Shown piece by piece: positions 1 to 16,835 of a DNA stretch of 45,628 bases. Each line of letters begins with the position of its first letter. Within the stretch, counting starts at the first letter, position 1. Position numbers and translations under genes: made by a program. The notes beneath the pieces are model-generated. The model saw only the letters and a program-made list of their open reading frames with translations. It ran no database searches and had not been told where the DNA came from. The stretch is from Campylobacterales bacterium. GTDB taxonomy: Bacteria; Campylobacterota; Campylobacteria; Campylobacterales; Nitratiruptoraceae. Where the stretch lies: positions 1-45,628 of the forward strand of contig JAMONM010000029.1 of the NCBI GenBank assembly GCA_027065825.1, given 5' to 3'.

Positions 1-1838
1 TCAGGAACCTCAACTTCTACCTTCATAATAGGCTCAAGCAGAACGGGATTGGCCTTTTTGGCGGCCTCTTTGAAAGCCATAGAACCGGCGATCTTGAAAG
101 CCATCTCGCTGGAGTCAACGTCGTGATAGCTGCCGTCGTAAAGGGTTGCTTTGACGTCTACCACCGGATAACCGGCAACGACACCGTTTTGCATCGCTTC
201 TTGGATACCTTTGTCCACGGCTGGAATATACTCTTTTGGTATAACGCCCCCAGTAATTTGGTTGACAAATTCATAACCGCTGCCCGGCTCCTGAGGCTCC
301 AGTTTTATAAATACGTGCCCGTACTGACCTCTACCTCCGGTCTGTTTGGCATATTTGTACTCCTGATCCACCGGAGTTCTGATCGTCTCTCTGTATGCTA
401 CCTGAGGAGCGCCCACCTCGGCTTCTACTTTGAATTCTCTTTTCATTCTGTCAACGATAATCTCTAGATGAAGCTCACCCATACCCGAAATAATCGTCTG
501 ACCTGTCTCCTCGTCCGTATGAACCCTAAAGCTCGGATCCTCTTCGGCCAGCTTGGCCAGCGCGACGCTCATCTTTTCCTGGTCGGCTTTCGTTTTAGGC
601 TCAACGGCTACGCTGATAACCGGCTCTGGGAACTCCATCTTTTCCAAAATTACCGGATTTTTCTCATCGCAAAGAGTATCGCCGGTAAGCGTATACTTCA
701 GTCCCACAACAGCGCCGATCTCTCCCGCGGGCAGCTCTTTGATCTCTTCTCTCTTGTTGGCGTGCATCTTCAAGAGCCTTCCGACTCTCTCTTTTTTCTC
801 TTTTGTAGAGTTGAGTACGTAGCTTCCGCTCTCGATCTTTCCTCTGTAAACCCTGATAAAGGAGAGCTGTCCAACAAACGGGTCGGTCATGATCTTAAAG
901 GCCAGAGCCGCAAAAGGACCGTCTACGGTAGACTCAACAGAAACCTCTTCACCGGTTTTCGGATCGATTCCTTTGATCCAGCTAACCTCGGTCGGAGCCG
1001 GCAAATAATCGACTACCGCGTCCAGCAGTGTCTGCACGCCTTTGTTTTTAAAGGCGCTACCGCATAGCATAGGAGTTATACTCATATCGAGAGTACCGTT
1101 TTTGATACCTCTTTTGATCTCCTCCACACTAAGCTCTTCGCCGCTGAGATACTTCTCCATCAGTTCATCATCGGTTTCGGCCACCGCCTCAATCAGTTTC
1201 TCTCTGTACTCTTCCGCCTGATCTTTTAACTCTTCGGGAATATCTATTACTTCATACTTGGCGCCCATGGTTTCGTCGTCCCAGACGATTCCTCTCATTT
1301 CGACCAGATCAACGACGCCTCTAAAGTTCTCTTCGGCTCCTATGGGAATCTGAATAGGAACGGGATTGGCTTTAAGCCTATCTCTGATCTGATTTTCCAC
1401 GTTGAAAAAGTCCGCACCTATTCTATCCATTTTGTTAACGAAAACTATTCGCGGGACGTGATATTTGTTGGCCTGTCTCCATACCGTCTCGGACTGCGGC
1501 TGGACGCCTCCAACGGCACAAAAAACCGCAACGGCGCCGTCGAGTACCCTCATGGATCTTTCAACTTCGATCGTAAAATCCACGTGTCCCGGAGTGTCGA
1601 TGATATTTATCTGATGATCCTTCCAAAAACAGGTAGTGGCGGCGGAGGTTATCGTAATACCCCTCTCCTTTTCCTGCTCCATCCAGTCCATTGTAGCGGC
1701 GCCCTCGTGAACTTCGCCTATTTTATGTGAGATCCCGGTATAAAACAGAATCCTTTCGGTAGTAGTCGTTTTGCCGGCGTCGATATGCGCGGCGATACCT
1801 ATATTTCTGATCTTTTCGATCGGGGTCTTTTTAGCCAT
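1..1838 (-). CDS. fusA: Elongation factor G, C-terminus cut off by window edge
   Basis: EF-G is the translational GTPase that drives translocation of tRNA and mRNA on the ribosome and helps in ribosome recycling. The reverse strand from the ATG at 1838 reads continuously to the window edge, about 612 of the roughly 690 residues usual for the family. The P-loop AHIDAGKT lies at residues 17-24, followed by the RGITI switch I segment, DTPGH and NKMD. Domains II, III and IV follow, and the missing part is domain V and the end of IV. It is the last visible gene of the rpsL-rpsG-fusA string, 98 bases after rpsG. The truncation comes from the window, not from damage. Confidence 0.98.
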   Translation of the reverse strand, partial: MAKKTPIEKIRNIGIAAHIDAGKTTTTERILFYTGISHKIGEVHEGAATMDWMEQEKERGITITSAATTCFWKDHQINIIDTPGHVDFTIEVERSMRVLDGAVAVFCAVGGVQPQSETVWRQANKYHVPRIVFVNKMDRIGADFFNVENQIRDRLKANPVPIQIPIGAEENFRGVVDLVEMRGIVWDDETMGAKYEVIDIPEELKDQAEEYREKLIEAVAETDDELMEKYLSGEELSVEEIKRGIKNGTLDMSITPMLCGSAFKNKGVQTLLDAVVDYLPAPTEVSWIKGIDPKTGEEVSVESTVDGPFAALAFKIMTDPFVGQLSFIRVYRGKIESGSYVLNSTKEKKERVGRLLKMHANKREEIKELPAGEIGAVVGLKYTLTGDTLCDEKNPVILEKMEFPEPVISVAVEPKTKADQEKMSVALAKLAEEDPSFRVHTDEETGQTIISGMGELHLEIIVDRMKREFKVEAEVGAPQVAYRETIRTPVDQEYKYAKQTGGRGQYGHVFIKLEPQEPGSGYEFVNQITGGVIPKEYIPAVDKGIQEAMQNGVVAGYPVVDVKATLYDGSYHDVDSSEMAFKIAGSMAFKEAAKKANPVLLEPIMKVEVEVP

Positions 1839-1878
1839 GCTCTATCCTTTGAAATGTTCTGGTGTGGTGATATAGACG

Positions 1879-1894
1879 GGGGCGGTTGCGCCCC
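1879..1894 (-). promoter_or_regulatory. GC-rich hairpin in the rpsG-fusA gap
   Basis: On the transcribed strand GGGGCG-CAAC-CGCCCC forms a perfect 6-bp stem with a 4-base loop, 41 bases upstream of the fusA start. There is no U-run after it, so it is not a classical terminator. It could modulate fusA translation or be an RNA processing or stability element. It resembles hairpins at 14986-14999 and 23482-23495. Confidence 0.5.
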
Positions 1895-1936
1895 TCGGTT
1901 TCGATAGCAAACTCGATTCGGTAGGGAAATCTTTTT

Positions 1937-2416
<480 letters not shown>

Positions 2417-2469
2417 TCAATTTTAAATTTACTCAAGCGGCAATCAGCCCCGCCTGTGGCCTGAAAGTG

Positions 2470-2508
2470 AGAAAGCTATAAGTATCTTTATACTTCAGAC
2501 AGCTTTCT
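2470..2508 (-). promoter_or_regulatory. Long interrupted hairpin between rpsL and rpsG (candidate S7 operator)
   Basis: Two nested arms pair: AGAAAGCT at 2470-2477 with AGCTTTCT at 2501-2508 (8 bp), and AAGTAT at 2480-2485 with ATACTT at 2490-2495 (6 bp, 4-base loop), separated by an asymmetric 2/5-base internal loop. It starts 6 bases after the rpsL stop. No U-run follows on the transcribed strand, so it is not a terminator. Position matches the S7 binding region of the E. coli str operon. That it binds S7 here is inference. Confidence 0.5.
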
Positions 2509-2514
2509 GACTCT

Positions 2515-2886
2515 CTATTTGGGTCTTTTAGTACCGTATTTGGATCTGGATTTCTTTCTGTTGGCGACTCCGGCGGTATCCAGAGCTCCTCTGACGATAT
2601 GGTATTTAACGCCCGGAAGGTCCTTTACCCTTCCTCCCCTAACCAGTACGATAGAGTGCTCTTGCAGATTGTGCCCTTCGCCAGGAATATAACTGATCAC
2701 CTCGTATCCTGAGGTCAGTCTCACCTTGGCAACTTTTCTCAAAGCCGAGTTAGGCTTTTTCGGGGTGGTCGTATAGACTCTCGTACAAACCCCTCGCCTT
2801 TGAGGACACTTAACCAGAGCGGGCGATTTGGACTTTTTAATCACCTTCTTTCTCTCTTTTCTTATCAACTGATTGATAGTCGGCAC
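2515..2886 (-). CDS. rpsL: 30S ribosomal protein S12
   Basis: S12 sits at the decoding centre and tunes translational accuracy. The 123-residue protein starts at a GTG codon ([10 protein letters not shown], the standard N-terminus). The lysines matching E. coli K43 (TTTPKKPNS) and K88 (GGRVKDLPG), whose change gives streptomycin resistance, are both the sensitive wild type. It follows rpoC by 106 AT-rich bases that contain a weak terminator-like repeat and a TATTAT -10 box, so the str genes may have their own promoter in addition to read-through from rpoBC. Confidence 0.98.
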   Translation of the reverse strand: MPTINQLIRKERKKVIKKSKSPALVKCPQRRGVCTRVYTTTPKKPNSALRKVAKVRLTSGYEVISYIPGEGHNLQEHSIVLVRGGRVKDLPGVKYHIVRGALDTAGVANRKKSRSKYGTKRPK

Positions 2887-2932
2887 TTCCTTTTCCTTTC
2901 GATTTTTTTGCTATCTCAAATTTTAGTGGCTA

Positions 2933-2938
2933 ATAATA
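2933..2938 (-). promoter_or_regulatory. Possible promoter -10 box for rpsL-rpsG-fusA
   Basis: On the minus strand TATTAT lies 47 bases upstream of the rpsL start in a very AT-rich stretch. No good -35 hexamer is visible at 16-18 bases, which is common for sigma70 promoters in Campylobacter and Helicobacter, where AT periodicity replaces the -35 box. Confidence 0.35.
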
Positions 2939-2953
2939 CTAAACCTGAGCTTT

Positions 2954-2986
2954 AAAAAAACTTAATTTAAACTTATTTTAAAGTTT
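2954..2986 (-). terminator. Weak AT-rich terminator-like repeat after rpoC
   Basis: Just 7 bases after the rpoC stop, AAACTT (2986-2981) can pair with AAGTTT (2963-2958) across a 17-base loop, followed by further Ts. The stem is AT-rich and short, so at best this is a leaky attenuator between rpoC and rpsL. Confidence 0.25.
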
Positions 2987-2992
2987 GGAGCC

Positions 2993-11711
<8,719 letters not shown>

Positions 11712-11726
11712 TTATCCATATAAACC

Positions 11727-11744
11727 GGCGGGAGAAATCCCGCC
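11727..11744 (-). promoter_or_regulatory. GC-rich hairpin in the rplL-rpoB gap (candidate attenuator or processing site)
   Basis: On the transcribed strand GGCGGGA-TTTC-TCCCGCC makes a perfect 7-bp stem with a 4-base loop, 13 bases after the rplL stop. In E. coli the rplL-rpoB gap holds an attenuator and an RNase III site that lower rpoBC expression relative to rplJL. Here the sequence after the stem is GGTTTATATGG, not a strong U-run, so partial termination or RNA processing is possible. Confidence 0.5.
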
Positions 11745-11757
11745 TTTGCCAGAGAGA

Positions 11758-12141
11758 TTATTTTATCTCTACTTTCGCTCCGGCTTCTTCGAACTGTTTT
11801 TTGATCTCTTCAGCCTCTTCTTTGCTTACGCCCTCTTTGATAGTAGTAGGAGCGTTTTCAACGGCCTCTTTCGCCTCTTTGAGTCCCAATCCTGTTACCG
11901 CTCTGACCACCTTGATAGCGTTAATCTTTTTAGCGCCTGCATCCGTAAGAACCACGTCAAATTCAGTCTTCTCTTCGGCTGCGGCTCCGCCTTCTGCTCC
12001 GCCAGCGGCAACGGCTCCGGCCACTACCGTAGGCTGAGCGCTTACTCCGAATTTCTCTTCGAACTCTTTTACCAGCTCGCTTAGCTCCAAAACGGAAAGG
12101 TTAGAGATATACTCGATTACGTCTTCTTTAGTTATTGCCAT
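11758..12141 (-). CDS. rplL: 50S ribosomal protein L7/L12
   Basis: This is the multicopy stalk protein that recruits and activates translational GTPases. The 127-residue protein has the usual parts: an N-terminal dimerisation helix pair, an Ala/Gly-rich hinge at about residues 40-55 ([15 protein letters not shown]), and the C-terminal domain with [18 protein letters not shown]. It follows rplJ by 15 bases and precedes rpoB by 106 bases, which include a strong hairpin. Confidence 0.98.
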   Translation of the reverse strand: MAITKEDVIEYISNLSVLELSELVKEFEEKFGVSAQPTVVAGAVAAGGAEGGAAAEEKTEFDVVLTDAGAKKINAIKVVRAVTGLGLKEAKEAVENAPTTIKEGVSKEEAEEIKKQFEEAGAKVEIK

Positions 12142-12156
12142 CTTTTTCTCCTTTTT

Positions 12157-12672
12157 TTATGAATTCTCTTTTTGTTGTCTTATATTCTCAAGAACAGTAA
12201 CGAAGTTCTGCTTGGGCGCATTCCATACATACAGCAAGTTTCGCATAGGAGCCGTCCAAACAGACAGAAGCATTCCCAAAAGCTCCTCTTTGCTCGGAAG
12301 CTTGCTGTAAGCCTCGATTTTGGCCGCGTCGGCGACTTCTCCCTCGAAATATCCCTGCTTTATCTTAAAACCTTCCGGAGCCTCTTTGGCAAACTCCGTA
12401 ACGGTCTTGGCAAGTACTACGAGATCGTCGCCCCATACAAGTATGTTCGTATCTTTTAGTTCGAAATCCTCTATGCCGTTATTTTTAAGAGCTATCAAAG
12501 CCAGAGTGTTCTTAACCACCTGCGCCTTGAGCCCCTTTTCTCTAACGGCGTTTCTGAAGGATTCGAGCTCGGATACGCTCATACCCTTGTAGTCGCAGTC
12601 GATGATTGCCGCAGCCTCTTTAAACTCTTCGGTCAGTTTGGCAACGACCGCTTCTTTTTGGGCTCTTGTCAA
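12157..12672 (-). CDS. rplJ: 50S ribosomal protein L10
   Basis: L10 anchors L7/L12 dimers to 23S rRNA and forms the base of the ribosomal stalk. The start is a TTG at 12672 (MTRAQKEAVVAKLTEEF, the normal L10 N-terminus), preceded at 8 bases by a very strong AGGAGGT site. No ATG fits the family start. Length is 171 residues. The 78-base leader folds into a likely kink-turn (12698-12740) like the known L10 autoregulatory leader. Excess L10 or the L10-L12 complex probably represses rplJL translation. The weak TTG codon may make translation more sensitive to that control. Confidence 0.97.
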   Translation of the reverse strand: MTRAQKEAVVAKLTEEFKEAAAIIDCDYKGMSVSELESFRNAVREKGLKAQVVKNTLALIALKNNGIEDFELKDTNILVWGDDLVVLAKTVTEFAKEAPEGFKIKQGYFEGEVADAAKIEAYSKLPSKEELLGMLLSVWTAPMRNLLYVWNAPKQNFVTVLENIRQQKENS

Positions 12673-12697
12673 CTTTTTTTACCTCCTTTCCGACAGA

Positions 12698-12740
12698 AGA
12701 CTTCAAGCAGGTCTTATTGAATGCCCGCTATCTTCAGTCT
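12698..12740 (-). ncRNA. L10 leader: kink-turn autoregulatory structure upstream of rplJ
   Basis: The minus-strand RNA can form an outer stem AGACU (12740-12736) with AGUCU (12702-12698) and an inner stem GCGGG (12728-12724) with CCUGC (12711-12707, one G-U pair), capped by a 12-base loop. The internal loop is GAAGAUA on one side and UUGA on the other. The GAA bulge followed by GA opposite UGA is the arrangement expected of a kink-turn, the fold L10 recognises in 23S rRNA and in known L10 leaders. The structure ends 9 bases before the AGGAGGT site of rplJ. The pairing is visible; binding by L10 is inferred from the family. Confidence 0.65.
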
Positions 12741-12750
12741 AAGATAAAGA

Positions 12751-13455
12751 TCATTTCAGATCCATCAGCTCCTGTGTATCCAGCTCGAGAGCCGGGCTCA
12801 TGGTCAGGGAAATCGCGGCGTGTCTGATATATCTACCTTTCGCCGCAGCCGGCTTTAGCTTGTTTATAGCAGTAACGAACTCTTTTAAATTCTCCGCGAT
12901 CTGCTCGGCACTAAAGCTCGCTTTTCCAATCCCCGCATGGATATTTCCCTTTTTGTCCACTCTAAAGTTAACCTGGCCGCTTTTTGCGTTTTTAACCGCC
13001 TTGCACACGTCCATCGTAACCGTACCGGTTTTAGGATTGGGCATCAATCCTTTAGGGCCTAAAATTCTACCTATTTTACCCACAAGGCCCATCATATCGG
13101 GAGTAGCGATCGCTATATCAAAATCTATTTTTCCGTTTTTGATCTCTTCTACCAGATCCTCTGCACCGACTATGTCTGCGCCGCACTCTTTGGCCTCGTC
13201 GGCTTTGACGCCTTTTGCGAATACGGCAACCTTTACCTTTTTACCGGTTCCGTGAGGCAAAACTACAGAGCCTCGAACCATCTGATCGGCGTGTCTAGGA
13301 TCTACGCCGAGTCTGAGCGCAACTTCTACGGTCTCGTCAAATTTTGCAGATTTAAGCTCTTTTACAGTTTTAGAGGCCTCCTCAACGGAGTATAGTTTTC
13401 CTTTTTCTATCTTTTCCAGTAGTTCTCTGTATCTTTTAGAATGTTTTTTCGCCAT
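12751..13455 (-). CDS. rplA: 50S ribosomal protein L1
   Basis: L1 forms the mobile stalk that moves E-site tRNA. The 234-residue protein begins [19 protein letters not shown] and carries the conserved [17 protein letters not shown] segment at about residues 132-148. It follows rplK by 64 bases. That gap contains a perfect 7-bp hairpin (13494-13514) and ends with a GCGGAGA ribosome site. L1 represses rplKA translation in E. coli from a site before rplK; whether this hairpin plays that part is not known. Confidence 0.98.
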   Translation of the reverse strand: MAKKHSKRYRELLEKIEKGKLYSVEEASKTVKELKSAKFDETVEVALRLGVDPRHADQMVRGSVVLPHGTGKKVKVAVFAKGVKADEAKECGADIVGAEDLVEEIKNGKIDFDIAIATPDMMGLVGKIGRILGPKGLMPNPKTGTVTMDVCKAVKNAKSGQVNFRVDKKGNIHAGIGKASFSAEQIAENLKEFVTAINKLKPAAAKGRYIRHAAISLTMSPALELDTQELMDLK

Positions 13456-13493
13456 CTTTTTCTCCGCATTTTTTTTTGCTACCGCAACGTTTT

Positions 13494-13514
13494 AAATCTC
13501 TGCGGTGGAGATTT
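13494..13514 (-). promoter_or_regulatory. Hairpin in the rplK-rplA gap
   Basis: AAATCTC and GAGATTT form a perfect 7-bp stem around a CACCGCA loop on the transcribed strand, starting 5 bases after the rplK stop. No U-run follows. An overlapping alternative pairs CCGCA with TGCGG further downstream, so two folds could compete. Confidence 0.35.
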
Positions 13515-13519
13515 TCAAA

Positions 13520-13945
13520 TCAGTCGACTATCTCGACTCCCATGCTTCTGCACGAACCGGCAATAGTTTTCATCGCCGCTTCCAGATCGTCCGTATTCAG
13601 ATCGGGAAGTTTAGTTTTCGCAATCTCTTCCAACTGTGCCCTGGTAATTTTTCCCACCTTGTTTTTAAGCGGATTGTCGCTACCTTTTTGTATTCCGGCC
13701 GCTTTCTTTATCAGATCGGAAGCGGGCGGCTGTTTTGTCACGAAGGTAAAGCTTCTGTCCGCGTAAACGGTAATAATTACCGGGATAGTAAATCCCATCA
13801 TATCTTTTGTTTTTTCGTTAAACGCCTTGCAAAACTCCATTATGTTAACGCCTCTTTGTCCAAGAGCTGGACCTACAGGAGGCGAAGGATTGGCTTTTCC
13901 GGCAGGAATTTGCAGCTTTATTTCACCAACGACTTTCTTTGCCAT
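13520..13945 (-). CDS. rplK: 50S ribosomal protein L11
   Basis: L11 binds the GTPase-associated centre of 23S rRNA and is needed for the RelA stringent response. The 141-residue protein has the proline-rich [22 protein letters not shown] segment split over residues 18-40, including the Pro-Pro hinge tied to thiostrepton action. It follows nusG by 26 bases and heads the rplK-rplA-rplJ-rplL run, the standard bacterial order. Confidence 0.98.
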   Translation of the reverse strand: MAKKVVGEIKLQIPAGKANPSPPVGPALGQRGVNIMEFCKAFNEKTKDMMGFTIPVIITVYADRSFTFVTKQPPASDLIKKAAGIQKGSDNPLKNKVGKITRAQLEEIAKTKLPDLNTDDLEAAMKTIAGSCRSMGVEIVD

Positions 13946-13971
13946 CTATTTTTCCTTTCTTTATGTTGGGG

Positions 13972-14502
13972 TTATATTATTTTTTCCACTTGAGAGTAGA
14001 GTATCTCTACCGGAGTACTTCTACCGAAAATAGAAACGTTGAGCTTTAGCTTTCCGTGTTCCATGTCGTACTCTTCAACCACTCCGGTAAAGTTTGCGAA
14101 CGGTCCTTCTATTATTCTCACCACCTCGCCCGGCTCGAAAGAAATTTTCGGTTTAGGCGCGCCTTTTTGTTGAGCCTTTTCCAATATAACCCTTACATCC
14201 TCTTCGCTAAGAGGCGTGGGTTTTTTAGATTCTCCTATGAATCTTCCAACCTTGGGCATAGACTGAATTTTGTGCCAAAGATCCAAATCGAGATCCAAAA
14301 GAGCAAACACGTATCCCGGATAAAGCGCTCTTTGAGTGATCTTTTTTTTGCCCTGTTTTACCTCTATCACATCTTCGGTAGGTACGATTACCTCTTTTAT
14401 TTTTTCGTCAAGATGCATCTCTTTGGCGATATTTTCAATGGCTCTTTTTACGGCCTGTTCACTTCCGGCGTGAACTTGAATAGCATACCATTTATGTGCC
14501 AT
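13972..14502 (-). CDS. nusG: Transcription termination/antitermination factor NusG
   Basis: NusG binds RNA polymerase through its N-terminal domain and contacts Rho or S10 through its C-terminal KOW domain, so it couples transcription, termination and translation. The 176-residue protein starts MAHKWYAIQVHAGSEQ, and the KOW region FEPGEVVRIIEGPFANFTG is at about residues 122-140. It is 13 bases downstream of secE and 26 upstream of rplK, the standard secE-nusG-rplK order. Confidence 0.98.
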   Translation of the reverse strand: MAHKWYAIQVHAGSEQAVKRAIENIAKEMHLDEKIKEVIVPTEDVIEVKQGKKKITQRALYPGYVFALLDLDLDLWHKIQSMPKVGRFIGESKKPTPLSEEDVRVILEKAQQKGAPKPKISFEPGEVVRIIEGPFANFTGVVEEYDMEHGKLKLNVSIFGRSTPVEILYSQVEKII

Positions 14503-14515
14503 TAGTATCCTTGCG

Positions 14516-14695
14516 TCAAATTATATGGGAAAGCGAAAAAGACATGATCAGATCAATCAACGCCAAAAAGAGCGAAACTATCAAAACTACTATAAATACC
14601 GCGATATAAGCGTTTTTCACCTGCTCTTTGGTAGGAAATATAACTTTTTGCAACTCTATTTTGGCTTCGTCAAAATATTTGATGAACTTTTCCAT
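14516..14695 (-). CDS. secE: Preprotein translocase subunit SecE
   Basis: SecE clamps SecY in the SecYEG protein-export channel. This 59-residue protein starts at the ATG at 14695 (MEKFIKYFDEAKIELQKV) and ends at the TGA at 14516-14518. It has the single-membrane-span short form of SecE: an amphipathic helix with the conserved IELQKVIFPTKEQV segment, then one hydrophobic helix at about residues 30-53. The gene lies between tRNA-Trp and nusG, the expected site. Confidence 0.95.
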   Translation of the reverse strand: MEKFIKYFDEAKIELQKVIFPTKEQVKNAYIAVFIVVLIVSLFLALIDLIMSFSLSHII

Positions 14696-14712
14696 TTGCG
14701 TTCCTTAAAGAG

Positions 14713-14788
14713 TGGCAGGGCAGGAGGGACTCGAACCCCCAACACGCGGTTTTGGAGACCGCCGCTCTACCATTGGAGCTACTGCCCT
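14713..14788 (-). tRNA. trnW: tRNA-Trp (CCA anticodon)
   Basis: A 76-base cloverleaf on the minus strand. Acceptor arms AGGGCAG and CTGCCCT pair fully, the anticodon loop CTCCAAA carries CCA, the T-loop is GTTCGAGTC, and the 3' CCA is encoded. It sits between rpmG and secE, inside the operon, so the tRNA must be cut out of the mRNA. Confidence 0.97.
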
Positions 14789-14814
14789 TCATGACTAAAG
14801 AGCCAAACCCTTTA

Positions 14815-14967
14815 TTAGAGTTTGGCCTCTTTATGCAGAGTGTGCTCTTTGCAAAATTTGCAATATTTTCTAATCTGAAATTTTTCTGTATGAGTCTTTT
14901 TGTTCTTGGTCGTATGATAGTTTCTTCTACTACACTTTTCACACGCCAAATGGATTATCTCTCTCAT
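14815..14967 (-). CDS. rpmG: 50S ribosomal protein L33, zinc-binding form
   Basis: L33 is a small 50S protein near the E site. This 50-residue product runs from the ATG at 14967 ([12 protein letters not shown]) to the TAA at 14815-14817. Cysteines C9, C12, C36 and C39 form a complete CxxC...CxxC zinc ribbon, so it is the zinc-dependent (C+) paralogue type. It lies between tuf and tRNA-Trp, the usual tuf-rpmG-secE order. A GGGGC hairpin (14986-14999) sits just before its ribosome site. Confidence 0.95.
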   Translation of the reverse strand: MREIIHLACEKCSRRNYHTTKNKKTHTEKFQIRKYCKFCKEHTLHKEAKL

Positions 14968-14985
14968 AGTTTATGCCTTTGAATC

Positions 14986-14999
14986 GGGGCGAAAGCCCC
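14986..14999 (-). promoter_or_regulatory. GGGGC/GCCCC hairpin between tuf and rpmG
   Basis: GGGGC-TTTC-GCCCC forms a perfect 5-bp stem with a 4-base loop, 5 bases after the tuf stop. The following GATTCAAAGGC has no U-run. It is nearly identical to the hairpin after rplQ (23482-23495), including the adjoining GATTC box, which there lies on the other side of the stem. It may lower read-through from the highly expressed tuf gene or protect its mRNA 3' end. Confidence 0.45.
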
Positions 15000-15004
15000 T
15001 AAAA

Positions 15005-16204
15005 TTATTCGATTATCTTTGTAACCACACCGGCACCGACTGTTCTACCGCCCTCTCTGATAGCGAATCTGGTTCCCTCTTCGAGAGCGATAGGAGCGAT
15101 AAGTTCCGCAGTTATTTTAACGTTGTCTCCAGGCATTACCATCTCTGTTCCCTCTGGAAGGATAACGCTACCGGTAACGTCTGTGGTTCTAACGTAGAAC
15201 TGCGGTCTATATCCGCTAAAGAAAGGAGTGTGTCTTCCACCTTCCTCTTTTGTAAGAACGTATACTTCGGCTTCAAATTTTGTATGAGGAGTTATAGATC
15301 CCGGTTGACAAAGAACCATACCTCTTTCCACGTCCTCTTTTTTGGTACCTCTTAGCAGAACGCCCACGTTGTCGCCGGCTTCACCTTGATCGAGCTCTTT
15401 TCTGAACATCTCAACGCCGGTTACAGTTGTTTTTTGCGTAGGTCTGATACCGACGATCTCTACCTCGTCACCTACTTTTACGATACCTCTTTCGATTCTA
15501 CCGGTAACGACCGTTCCCCTTCCGGAGATCGAGAATACGTCTTCGATAGGCATCAAGAAAGGCTTGTCGATATCTCTTTCTGGAGTAGGAATATACTCGT
15601 CAACAGCGTCCATAAGAGCCAGAATCTTTTCTGACCAAGGTCCCAGATTTCCCTCTTTTGCCTCTTCAAGAGCTTTTAGAGCGGAACCTGCGATTACAGG
15701 AACGTCGTCGCCAGGGAAGTCGTACTCGTTGAGAAGTTCTCTAACTTCCATCTCAACCAGCTCGAGCAGCTCAGGATCGTCAACCATATCCTCTTTGTTA
15801 AGGAATACAACGATATAAGGAACGCCAACCTGTCTAGCCAGCAGGATGTGCTCTCTGGTTTGGGGCATAGGACCGTCGGCGGCGGAAACAACCAGTATGG
15901 CTCCATCCATCTGAGCGGCACCGGTAATCATGTTTTTAACGTAGTCGGCGTGTCCTGGACAGTCAACGTGCGCGTAGTGTCTCTTGTCTGTTTCGTACTC
16001 AACGTGAGAAGTAGCTATAGTAATACCTCTTTCTCTCTCTTCTGGGGCGTTGTCGATCTGATCGTAATCTCTCTTCTCAGCGAACCCTTTTTCAGCCAAA
16101 ACTGCTGTGATGGCGGCCGTCAGCGTAGTCTTACCGTGGTCGACGTGACCGATGGTACCGATGTTAACGTGTGGCTTGGTCTTGATAAACTTCTCTTTAG
16201 CCAT
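15005..16204 (-). CDS. tuf: Elongation factor Tu
   Basis: EF-Tu carries aminoacyl-tRNA to the ribosome as a GTP complex. The 399-residue protein has GHVDHGKT at residues 19-26, the RGITI switch I segment, DCPGH at about 81-85, and NKED at about 136-139 (E. coli has NKCD). The catalytic-histidine context DCPGHADY is intact. It is the only tuf gene seen here and heads the protein-coding part of the operon behind four tRNA genes, as tufB does in E. coli. The ATG has a GGAGGA site 5 bases upstream. Confidence 0.99.
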   Translation of the reverse strand: MAKEKFIKTKPHVNIGTIGHVDHGKTTLTAAITAVLAEKGFAEKRDYDQIDNAPEERERGITIATSHVEYETDKRHYAHVDCPGHADYVKNMITGAAQMDGAILVVSAADGPMPQTREHILLARQVGVPYIVVFLNKEDMVDDPELLELVEMEVRELLNEYDFPGDDVPVIAGSALKALEEAKEGNLGPWSEKILALMDAVDEYIPTPERDIDKPFLMPIEDVFSISGRGTVVTGRIERGIVKVGDEVEIVGIRPTQKTTVTGVEMFRKELDQGEAGDNVGVLLRGTKKEDVERGMVLCQPGSITPHTKFEAEVYVLTKEEGGRHTPFFSGYRPQFYVRTTDVTGSVILPEGTEMVMPGDNVKITAELIAPIALEEGTRFAIREGGRTVGAGVVTKIIE

Positions 16205-16293
16205 CTTGTCCTCCGTGTAATTTGATTAAAATTCGGGCTAATTCTACCAAAATTAACCCAAATATTTTCTTAAGCTTTGGTTTACTAAATGAA

Positions 16294-16368
<75 letters not shown>

Positions 16369-16436
16369 ACGACAAAACAATAGCCATGGAAGCGAAACTA
16401 AGCAGCGAAACGAAGTTTTAGTTCAGCTCCCAGTCC

Positions 16437-16513
16437 TGGAGCGGGAGACGGGACTCGAACCCGCGACCCTCAGCTTGGAAGGCTGATGCTCTAGCCAACT
16501 GAGCTACTCCCGC
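16437..16513 (-). tRNA. trnG: tRNA-Gly (TCC anticodon)
   Basis: A 77-base minus-strand cloverleaf. Acceptor arms GCGGGAG and CTCCCGC pair, the anticodon loop CTTCCAA carries TCC, the T-loop reads GTTCGAGTC, and CCA is encoded. It is separated from the next tRNA-Thr by 68 bases, with no gene seen in them. Confidence 0.97.
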
Positions 16514-16529
16514 ATCGCGACACTTGATA

Positions 16530-16615
16530 TGGTGGTGGGAGGAGGATTCGAACCTCCGAAGGCAAAAGCCAGCAGATTTACAGTCTGCCCTCGTTGACCA
16601 CTTGAGTATCCCACC
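16530..16615 (-). tRNA. trnY: tRNA-Tyr (GTA anticodon)
   Basis: An 86-base minus-strand tRNA with a long variable arm, as expected for bacterial tRNA-Tyr. Acceptor arms GGTGGGA and TCCCACC pair, the anticodon loop CTGTAAA carries GTA, the T-loop reads GTTCGAATC, and CCA is encoded. Confidence 0.97.
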
Positions 16616-16650
16616 AGCGTGTCCACTGGTCAAACACTGATTCCGAACGG

Positions 16651-16724
16651 AGCCGGTGAAGGGACTCGAACCCCCGACCTGCTGATTACAAATCAGCTGC
16701 TCTAGCCAACTGAGCTACACCGGC
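16651..16724 (-). tRNA. trnT: tRNA-Thr (TGT anticodon), CCA not encoded
   Basis: A minus-strand cloverleaf with acceptor arms GCCGGTG and CACCGGC, anticodon loop TTTGTAA (TGT), and T-loop GTTCGAGTC. After the discriminator T the genome reads CCG, not CCA, so the last base must be replaced by CCA-adding enzyme after trimming. The other four tRNA genes in the window encode CCA. It is the promoter-proximal gene of the operon, about 11 bases from the predicted transcription start. Confidence 0.96.
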
Positions 16725-16741
16725 AAACAATTCGGACTGGA

Positions 16742-16770
16742 ATTATACAAATTTTCTACGGCTTTGTCAA
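16742..16770 (-). promoter_or_regulatory. Consensus sigma70 promoter of the tRNA-tuf-rpoBC operon
   Basis: On the minus strand TTGACA (16770-16765) and TATAAT (16747-16742) are both perfect consensus boxes with an ideal 17-base spacer. The predicted start is near 16735, about 11 bases before tRNA-Thr(TGT). The -35 box lies in an inverted repeat CTTTGT-CA-ACAAAG (16762-16775) that could be an operator. Confidence 0.9.
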
Positions 16771-16790
16771 CAAAGTATCTGCGCAATAAA

Positions 16791-16815
16791 CAAAAAACTA
16801 TTTGATAAAATAGTT
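16791..16815 (-). terminator. Candidate Rho-independent terminator for the tkt transcript
   Basis: On the minus strand AACTATTT-TATC-AAATAGTT forms a perfect 8-bp stem with a 4-base loop, directly followed by TTTTG. The stem is AT-rich. It is the first terminator-like site downstream of tkt, so tkt RNA would run antisense through the small gene at 16836-17195 before stopping here. The same palindrome overlaps the likely promoter of that small gene. Confidence 0.45.
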
Positions 16816-16835
16816 AAAACGGCAAAAGAGTAGCC

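Noticed and set aside
468-1067. A 199-codon open frame on the plus strand opposite fusA
   Set aside because: It is the complement of well-conserved EF-G sequence and has no motif or start signal.
16418-16633. A 71-codon frame across the tRNA-Gly and tRNA-Tyr genes
   Set aside because: It translates tRNA genes and the spacers between them.
16764-16811. TTGTCA with TAAAAT as a promoter for the 119-residue gene
   Set aside because: The spacing is 36 bases, too long for a sigma70 promoter; only the -10-like box remains possible.
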